Assembly: GCF_030272615.1 (NCBI RefSeq)
Contig: NC_081405.1
Location: 157,191,454-157,255,453, forward strand
Origin: Cryptomeria japonica
Lineage: Eukaryota; Streptophyta; Pinopsida; Cupressales; Cupressaceae
Direction: 5' to 3'
Length of the DNA stretch: 64,000 nucleotides
The notes beneath the pieces were generated by a model. That model was not told where the DNA came from. It saw nothing but the letters and a program-made list of their open reading frames with translations, and searched no databases. The position numbers were made by a program, and so were the translations under genes. Positions 58,160 to 64,000 of this stretch are shown here, piece after piece. How positions within the stretch are numbered: the first letter of the stretch is position 1; each line of letters begins with the position of its first letter.

Positions 58160-59060
58160 AATTATCAGTCATCATCATTCATTATTGGCATTTTAGGTGC
58201 ATTCAGATTGCATAGTATTAATCAGTGCATTTCACAAATTTAGGATTGATAAGTTACATTTACATCATTAAATATAGCATCATTGCATTCATCATTATAA
58301 ATCATCATTTAGATTAAATATCATCATTTCATAAATCATCATTTATATCAATCATTACATTTTCATCATTTATATCATCACACAAAGTCATCATTGCATT
58401 CATCATTTCTATCATTCTTACATCATTGCTTTCAATATCATCATTCAATGTCATTGCATTAAAAATCATCTTTTAGTGTCATTACATATTACATTTGTTG
58501 CATTCATCATTATCAATCATCATTTAGAGTAAATCTCATCATTTCATAGATCATCATTTATATCATTCATTACATATTCATCATTGCATTACATACACCA
58601 ACACATTACATTTTATCATTTTACCAAAATAAAAAACATTTGCATTCATACATCATCATGACAAGCTATAGCATTAACCACATAATTTGTCATATCAAAT
58701 TAAGTCATACATCATCACAAATTATAGAAATATACATCCACATTATTCATCGTATCATGGAACAAATTCACTTCATATGCATCCACAACATGTATAATCA
58801 TATGTATCCACAACCTCATCCTAAGAATCATATCAAATTGAAACATACATGTCATACTCATCATGTTATAAATCAAAAACAGTTGCATTCATACATCATC
58901 ATGAATCATCATATATAAAAAGAATGCACCATATATCATCATAAATAAATGCATCATCATAACACATATAAAGATCTATCACATATCATGCATATCATCA
59001 ACAACATACATCTTGCATGAGAAATAAATCACCATCATAAGCATCTCATATCATCACCGC
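58160..59060. repeat. Degenerate CATCATT/ATCATT repeat field
   Basis: About 900 bases dominated by CATCATT, ATCATCATTTA, TCATTGCATTCATCATT and similar words in no fixed register. An apparent plus frame at 58640-58918 (His/Ile-rich) is a by-product of the repeat. Confidence 0.85.
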
Positions 59061-59209
59061 CAAAAAGGAGATCTCATCATATATCTCTCATCAAAAAATA
59101 ATAGATGTGTATCAGAGTACAATGATGTCAAAATTATTGGCTACCAAGAGTCATCCAAGTGTCAATATGTAACAATATATCCAAATATCAAAATGCAAGG
59201 GGCAATAAA

Positions 59210-61057
59210 AATCAAGCGGCACTCTTTCCGGATGTAGAAGGGGAACCATTGACTACAAGTGGCGGATGAGGGGGAGGACCCATGATGTCCCCACTACTTT
59301 GTTCTCTCTGAGATTTCTTAGATCTTGCTACTCACATCTGGGAATAGCTCATAGTCCATTGACTGTTGGGAACTACCTTCTCATATAAGCCTCACCAATA
59401 ATTAATCTTTGCACCTTCCTGTCACATCTCTCTAATGGCCTCGATAGTAGGACCCTAACCCTATACGTTCTCTAGGACCCAAATCATATCATGTGCCTAT
59501 CCAAGACAATCCATGAGAGCATCACGCTCTCTAAAAATAGCAGTGACCTCGGCCCCTCAAGCAAATAATTGTACATCTTGGGCAGCTATCTTTGCATCCC
59601 TATTGTCTAGATCTGTCTCTAGGGCATGAATCTGAGCCTTAGCAATAGTAAGATGAGCCTTTAACTGAATCAACATGACCTCTCTAAGGTCTCCTTGTCT
59701 TGATGGCCTATCTGCCTCTCCCCCTACCATACCTGTTGCCCCTCCTGGTGTTGGTGTTGTTGTCTGTGCTAGAGGAGCCTGTATCAATCCAATTGGGCAA
59801 ATAGCCCTAGCTCTCCCTCCACCCCCACCATATCCACCTCCTCCACCCCCACCACTAAAACCTCCTCCTCCTCCTCCTCCTCCCTTGTCGTGGAGCTCGC
59901 TCATCCTCGAAAGGTGGTACGACCTCTAACGGATCCAAAATATGTGGAAAAGGGTACATGATTAAGAACTAGGCATACTCATATGTCACCTCAGCATCTG
60001 CAATCTCTGCCCTATATAGCCATGGCCTAGGTTGTAGGCTGCAAAACTCTACTAGGGCCTGATCATATGGTAACACCAATCCCCACTGATACCTCTCCCA
60101 AACCACATGAGCATACTCTCCTGAGCCCCTCGGCCTACACTGAACACACCTAAACTGTCTCATCACCCAGCCATGTAGGTGCCTCTCAATCACATATGAT
60201 GTCCGACCGATCAAGAAGTGAGTAGAAAACACATAAGGCATGTCCTTGGCATCATCATCCCATGGCTCGCAATCCAAGTATAGTCACCATATCACTATAT
60301 CCTAATCATCCAAAGCTCAATGTCAATACTCAACCTTACCCAATTGGGGTTGGGTCATCATACCTCCATATATATACACATAGGGTTGGTCGATCACCCT
60401 AAACCTCATGCATACTAGTCAGCAAATCAGCAAGTGCTCCCAGGCCCAGATATGAAGAAGAGTAATCCCAACACCCAGTGAAGTACTCTCATGATATACA
60501 ATGTCATGCAAGTCACTGTATAGATGAGCTAGGATACATGGACCCAGGCATATCAGGTCCCCTCAGTGACCATCCTCTCAATCACCTGTCCCCAACTAGC
60601 AGATAGTCCATGTGATCATTGGTCCAGACATAGAATACCACAAACAATGCCCGACAACATAGCAGGGAGTGGTTCGTATAGATGTGTGATATCCTCCCAA
60701 CGCATTGAACCATCATGCACTAGTAGAGTAGGATCAACAAAGATACGCCACAATGCAACATCCCCATCGGTATGTCATAGGTAACAGCTCACCTATGATA
60801 GGGATATGCATAATCCTCCATATGTCCTCTAATGTAATAGACATCTCTCCCATCGACAGATGGAAGGAGAAGGTCTCATTGTGCCATCTCTCTGCAAGCA
60901 CAATCAGAAGCCCGTGATTTGTACGAATCACAAGTAAATGCAGCATGTCATACAAACTAGTTGCAACAATGAAATCTATCTCCATTGCCATCAACCAGTC
61001 TCATAGATGCTGAGTGGTGGGATGCCTCTCTCGGGATTGCAATACCCCTAGTTCCTC
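59210..61057 (-). pseudogene. Plant mobile domain (PMD) protein gene, antisense in Gypsy-3, main exon
   Basis: Minus strand. Start of the PMD: SRERHPTTQHL, WLMAMEIDFIVATSLYDMLH, FSFHLSMGEMSITLEDIWRIMHIPIIGELL (60994-60820), then after stops LHIWAWEHLL near 60450 and DDDAKDMPYVFSTHFLIG, YVIERHLHGWVMRQFRCVQ (60260-60130), all hallmarks of the plant mobile domain (aminotransferase-like) family. C-terminus: a coiled-coil-like segment (LIQLKAHLTIAKAQIHALE, 59680-59600) and a Gly-rich stretch (59815-59885). Stops are mostly TAG. Antisense genes between pol and 3' LTR are known in Tat elements. Function in the element unknown. Confidence 0.8.
59815..59885 (-). repeat. Gly-rich (CCN/CTC) low-complexity tract in PMD gene
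   Basis: CCTCCTCCTCC-type repeat reading as poly-Gly on the coding minus strand and poly-Pro on the plus strand. Confidence 0.85.
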
Positions 61058-61520
61058 CTACAAACATAATCAAGTGACAATGTCAAAAATTTTGCTATCA
61101 TAATTGGCTACTACCTAGACTTCATCGAATACCTTTTGATCAAGTATCTCTAGTCTCAATAGGTACAATCACCTCACACACACCTAGACTACAATAGGCA
61201 TTTATATCAATTGCCTATTCTCAACAGGTACACTAAGTCTCACACACACAACAAATAGCCTAAAAATCACAAACTGACATCAACTATCGCAATCACAATC
61301 CAACTGGGGCATCTAAAACAAAAGTGTTATTCTGACTCATCAAAAGTGCTATAACATCTATAAAACACAAAAGCACTATTCTAACTGATCAAAGGCAGTA
61401 CAACAAGCGACAAAAGCACTAAAACATAGTATGTTTTAGCGCCTAGTCTTAGTTTGACTTTGCCTAGCTAAAAAAATGCATTAAATGAGCTCAAATCACA
61501 AAGGTCCGAATTAGACTTAC
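61058..61520 (-). other. Putative intron of antisense PMD gene
   Basis: Minus strand: donor CCCCCA|GTAAGT at 61521/61520 and acceptor TTTGTAG|GAGG at 61058/61057, 463 bases. Joining both sides keeps one frame (MVPQ to EELGVLQ), whereas the intron itself is full of stops. Both sites fit plant consensus. Prediction only. Confidence 0.6.
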
Positions 61521-61640
61521 TGGGGGACCATTGTCAGCTAGCTGCTGGTACCTCCGAATCCACTCGAATCAATGATCTGCTATGTGAACCACCATGTTTT
61601 CTGTCGCAACCTTCTCACAAAAGGGTCTCTAGCAGAGCTC
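61521..61640 (-). pseudogene. Antisense PMD gene, putative first exon
   Basis: Minus strand frame RDPFVRRLRQKTWWFT, stop, QIIDSSGFGGTSS, stop, LTMVPQ, leading into the donor site. Two TAG codons, of the kind CAG decay gives. True start not found; upstream sequence toward the 3' LTR is AT-rich. Confidence 0.5.
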
Positions 61641-62007
61641 AAAATCACTATGGAGGAGTATAAAAATGAGGCCAAATTACACATTTCGTCCAATTATACC
61701 CTAACCATCCCTAACCCTTCTTTGCCCCGCCCATCACCATGGACCCCTGGAACTTCCAAGGCTCACCATTTCTCTGTATTAACTTGTTTTCCTTCGTTCT
61801 TTCACCATTTACTTCAGATTCTTCTAATCTATCACCCCCCAATTCTTTCTATTTTTTGAGAGATTGCCCGATTTTTCAAAATTTCTGGCCCATCTCTCGA
61901 GAGGGCATACCACCCACTAACTAACAATCTATGGGGCATTTTTCTCATGCCGATCTATCTTTCTTTGAAACAGCACAATAAATGGCACCATCTCAAAGAG
62001 GGGCAAA
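61641..62007 (+). other. Gypsy-3 region between antisense gene and 3' LTR, with polypurine tract
   Basis: No supported frame. CTCAAAGAGGGGCAAA at 61993-62007 directly precedes the LTR and is the polypurine tract by position. The 5' end and promoter of the antisense gene should also lie here; no clear TATA was found. Confidence 0.65.
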
Positions 62008-63320
62008 TGTAGACACTTAAATCTATCCAAAAAATTGAATAAATATTTAATATTTTTTTAATGCACTAATGTTCTTCTATCAATTAAAATTACATTAAAT
62101 TTATTCATTTCAACCCCATTCGACTAATTTAATTAAATAAATTTCATAAATTTATTTAAATTAAAATTATTAACTATAGTCCAATTATTAAATAAATCTA
62201 TCAATTTATTTAATTCCCCATTTCCTCTCATTTTAATAAATTAAACATTTATTTAAAATCCCTATTTAAATAAATCAAATATTTACATAAAAATCCCTAC
62301 CCACTTGCATTCTTCTACAAATGCAAGTAGCACCACTATTTTAAATAAATAATTTTTTTATTTATTTAAAAATTCTTAAATCCTCATCCACTTGCATTCT
62401 CCTACAAAACCCACTTGCTCACTAACTCTCCTTCTAGATTCTTCTAATCCCTTCTAAATTAGCCTAAACCCCTTTCTAAACATTTGCACAATCCTAATCT
62501 CAAATTAACCCTCAACCCATCATCTCACCCATTTAAGACTCTTACAAAGTCTTAAAGGCTTCCCTTCTTCAACACACTGACCCACATGGGTCCTGTCCCT
62601 TTGACCAAATCCTAACCACAGGTTAACCTTGCACAATATTTTACCCATTGGATAATAGCTTTACCATTGGATAAATCCTTTATCTAATAACCCAATCACG
62701 TGAGGTTACCCTCATGTCCTCTCAAGCATTTAATGCTTCTTCCCTCTCCTCTCAAGCCCTCTCATGGTGCCACTTGTCACCACTGCATTGGTGGAAGTTA
62801 CAAACATGGATTGAGGATCATTTCTCTCTCATGCAATCCTAGCCCTTGCTAAGTCAGATCAATCTTGACCCTTCAATCAACCATTTTGCCTATAAAAGGA
62901 ACCCTCATCCTCAAACAAAGGAAGCATTTTTTAGCATTGTTACTATAGTTGCATAAGCATTTTACTTAGCTTTCTCATAGAATTTCTATTTGTGCATTTG
63001 TGTAGCAATAGAACTACATTTTCAACCACATTCAATCCTTTATTTGGCATCCATGTTTACATACTAAAAACTAAGGGCTACAGTCAAGCAAGCTTTTGGA
63101 TCTTGGAGAGGAGAAGAATAAGGGAGAGTTGTCAAGAGCACAAAGGGAGCATCTTAGGGAGTCTTCTTACTATTCTTTCACATGTTTATGCTTCTCTTGT
63201 TTGCTTTTCATTTCCTTTGATATGTATTTGAAGTTTTTTAGAGTTTTTTGTGCTTATTTGGTTTTTGGTTGCGACCAACAATACTAACTCTTTGGGCTCT
63301 TGTCCGCTTGTCCCCTTTCA
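62008..63320 (+). repeat. Gypsy-3 3' LTR
   Basis: Starts TGTAGACACTTAAATC after the purine tract. TATA box CTATAAAAGG at 62890-62899. The final 177 bases match 45806-45982. The right edge is put where the match ends (CCCCTTTCA); if the deletion in the 5' copy began inside the LTR, the true end may be some bases farther right. A Tat-type LTR, about 1.3 kb. Confidence 0.8.
62890..62899 (+). promoter_or_regulatory. TATA box of Gypsy-3 3' LTR
   Basis: CTATAAAAGG, about 880 bases into the LTR, about 430 before its end. Confidence 0.55.
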
Positions 63321-64000
63321 TGTGCATCAATATGTATAAAAGCTTTGAGAGGTGATTTTCAAGTAGGAAATATTTTTTAATTTGCAAGAGTACCATGAAT
63401 GAAAAGAAGTAATGTAAAGTGAAAGAAACCATTATCTAACACATGATTTTGATAAATGTAACTAACAAGCAATGTAATCACATGTGAAATAGAAAACCAA
63501 TCAAATTTGGTAAATTTCGTTATGAAAAACCCCCAAATCAAATTTGAAGACAATAGAAAATTTTTGCAACCCACAAGTCAATTTTAGAAGAATAAACTAG
63601 GGTTTTTGTGTATTTAACCTCTAAATTTATGTAATTCAATTTCATATATGATTTATGAGTGCCAACATGAATATTAAAGTGCATAAAAATCAGTTCTGAG
63701 AGCACAAATCAAAATTAATCTCTCTTTGGAGGGAGTGGAATCCTTCTCTTTGTCCCTATGCTTGGGGGGCATTGATTTTATCTTCAACCTCTTATCCTTT
63801 CTAAAGACCCACTTTTCCTAGGATGAGTGGTGTTTTCTTATGATACAATGTTATTCCTTGTGTGAAGTTGTTTGTTTGCTCAAGGATTCTCTCTTATGCA
63901 AGAGGTGTGTGTCCTTAAGTACAACCTCTTCTTCACTTGACGATGTATGTCTATTATAAACAAACCCCTTACTTAGGGTCAAAATGTGTTATCCTTCATC
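63321..64000. other. Flanking sequence right of Gypsy-3, nothing recognised
   Basis: AT-rich, frames short and uninformative on both strands. It may be LTR tail or the flank of the outermost element; no repeat partner elsewhere in the window was seen. Confidence 0.5.

Larger units (their letters stand above)
45806..63320 (+). mobile_element. Gypsy-3: Tat-type Ty3/gypsy element, gag/protease deleted, split by Copia-C
   Basis: 5' LTR remnant, RT (46552-47360), RNase H (54417-54871), archaeal RNase H (54872-55380), integrase (to 56677), long 3' region with an antisense plant-mobile-domain gene, and a 3' LTR from 62008. Copia-C lies at 47361-54416. The left part of its 5' LTR is absent in the window, as expected if Gypsy-2 landed inside it and its other side is off to the left. 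Confidence 0.85.

Noticed and set aside
58640-58918. 92-codon plus frame rich in His, Ile and Ser
   Set aside because: Produced by the CATCATT repeat field; no domain and no start context.
59675-59929. Proline-rich plus-strand frame
   Set aside because: Antisense of the Gly-rich and coiled-coil part of the PMD gene; the minus strand carries the recognisable family.
61572-61924. Plus-strand frames next to the Gypsy-3 3' LTR
   Set aside because: Overlap the putative first exon of the antisense gene and have no recognisable motif.
1-64000. CRISPR arrays, operons, rRNA or tRNA genes
   Set aside because: No regularly spaced repeats with unique spacers, no ribosomal or cloverleaf signals; the content is that of plant retrotransposons.

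Overview
The window looks like intergenic DNA from a large-genome seed plant. A gymnosperm, probably a conifer, is my best guess (inference from element style, AT-richness and lack of host genes). I found no host gene, tRNA, rRNA or CRISPR array. Nearly all of it is one nest of decayed LTR retrotransposons: three Ty3/gypsy elements of the Tat/Ogre type (here Gypsy-1, -2, -3), three related Ty1/copia elements (Copia-A, -B, -C) and one solo LTR. All coding regions are broken by stops and frameshifts. LTR pairs differ by roughly 5-8% in the short stretches compared by eye, so these are old insertions.

Layout. 1-18081: Gypsy-1 (+). Its LTR exceeds 5.5 kb and carries its own multi-domain open reading frame, present at 1569-4469 and again at 14108-17095. 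The interior runs gag, protease, archaeal-type RNase H, RT, degenerate RNase H, integrase. 18082-29465 and 43159-45805: Gypsy-2 (-), with gag, protease, G-patch, RT, two RNase H domains and integrase. It is cut by a solo LTR (23402-24578, target duplication CTCAT) and by Copia-A (29466-43158, -). Copia-A is itself cut by Copia-B (35163-41859, +, target duplication GTTGA) at codon 7 of its gag. 45806-63320: remainder of Gypsy-3 (+), which lost gag and protease, is cut by Copia-C (47361-54416, +, target duplication AAGAG), and carries an antisense plant-mobile-domain gene (59210 to about 61640) between pol and its 3' LTR (62008-63320). 63321-64000 holds nothing I recognise.

The boundaries fit a history in which Gypsy-3 is the outermost host. 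Gypsy-2 landed in Gypsy-3's 5' LTR. Gypsy-1, the solo LTR and Copia-A landed in Gypsy-2. Copia-B landed in Copia-A. Copia-C landed in Gypsy-3.

Most notable: (i) the Gypsy-1 LTR-encoded protein, with a basic nuclear-type N-terminus, an unrecognised globular middle, a coiled-coil C-terminus and a short spliceable intron, lying just downstream of the LTR TATA box so that it would be the first frame of the element's RNA; and (ii) the antisense plant-mobile-domain gene in Gypsy-3 with its own GT-AG intron. Both are accessory genes carried by retrotransposons and are the best candidates for undescribed biology here.
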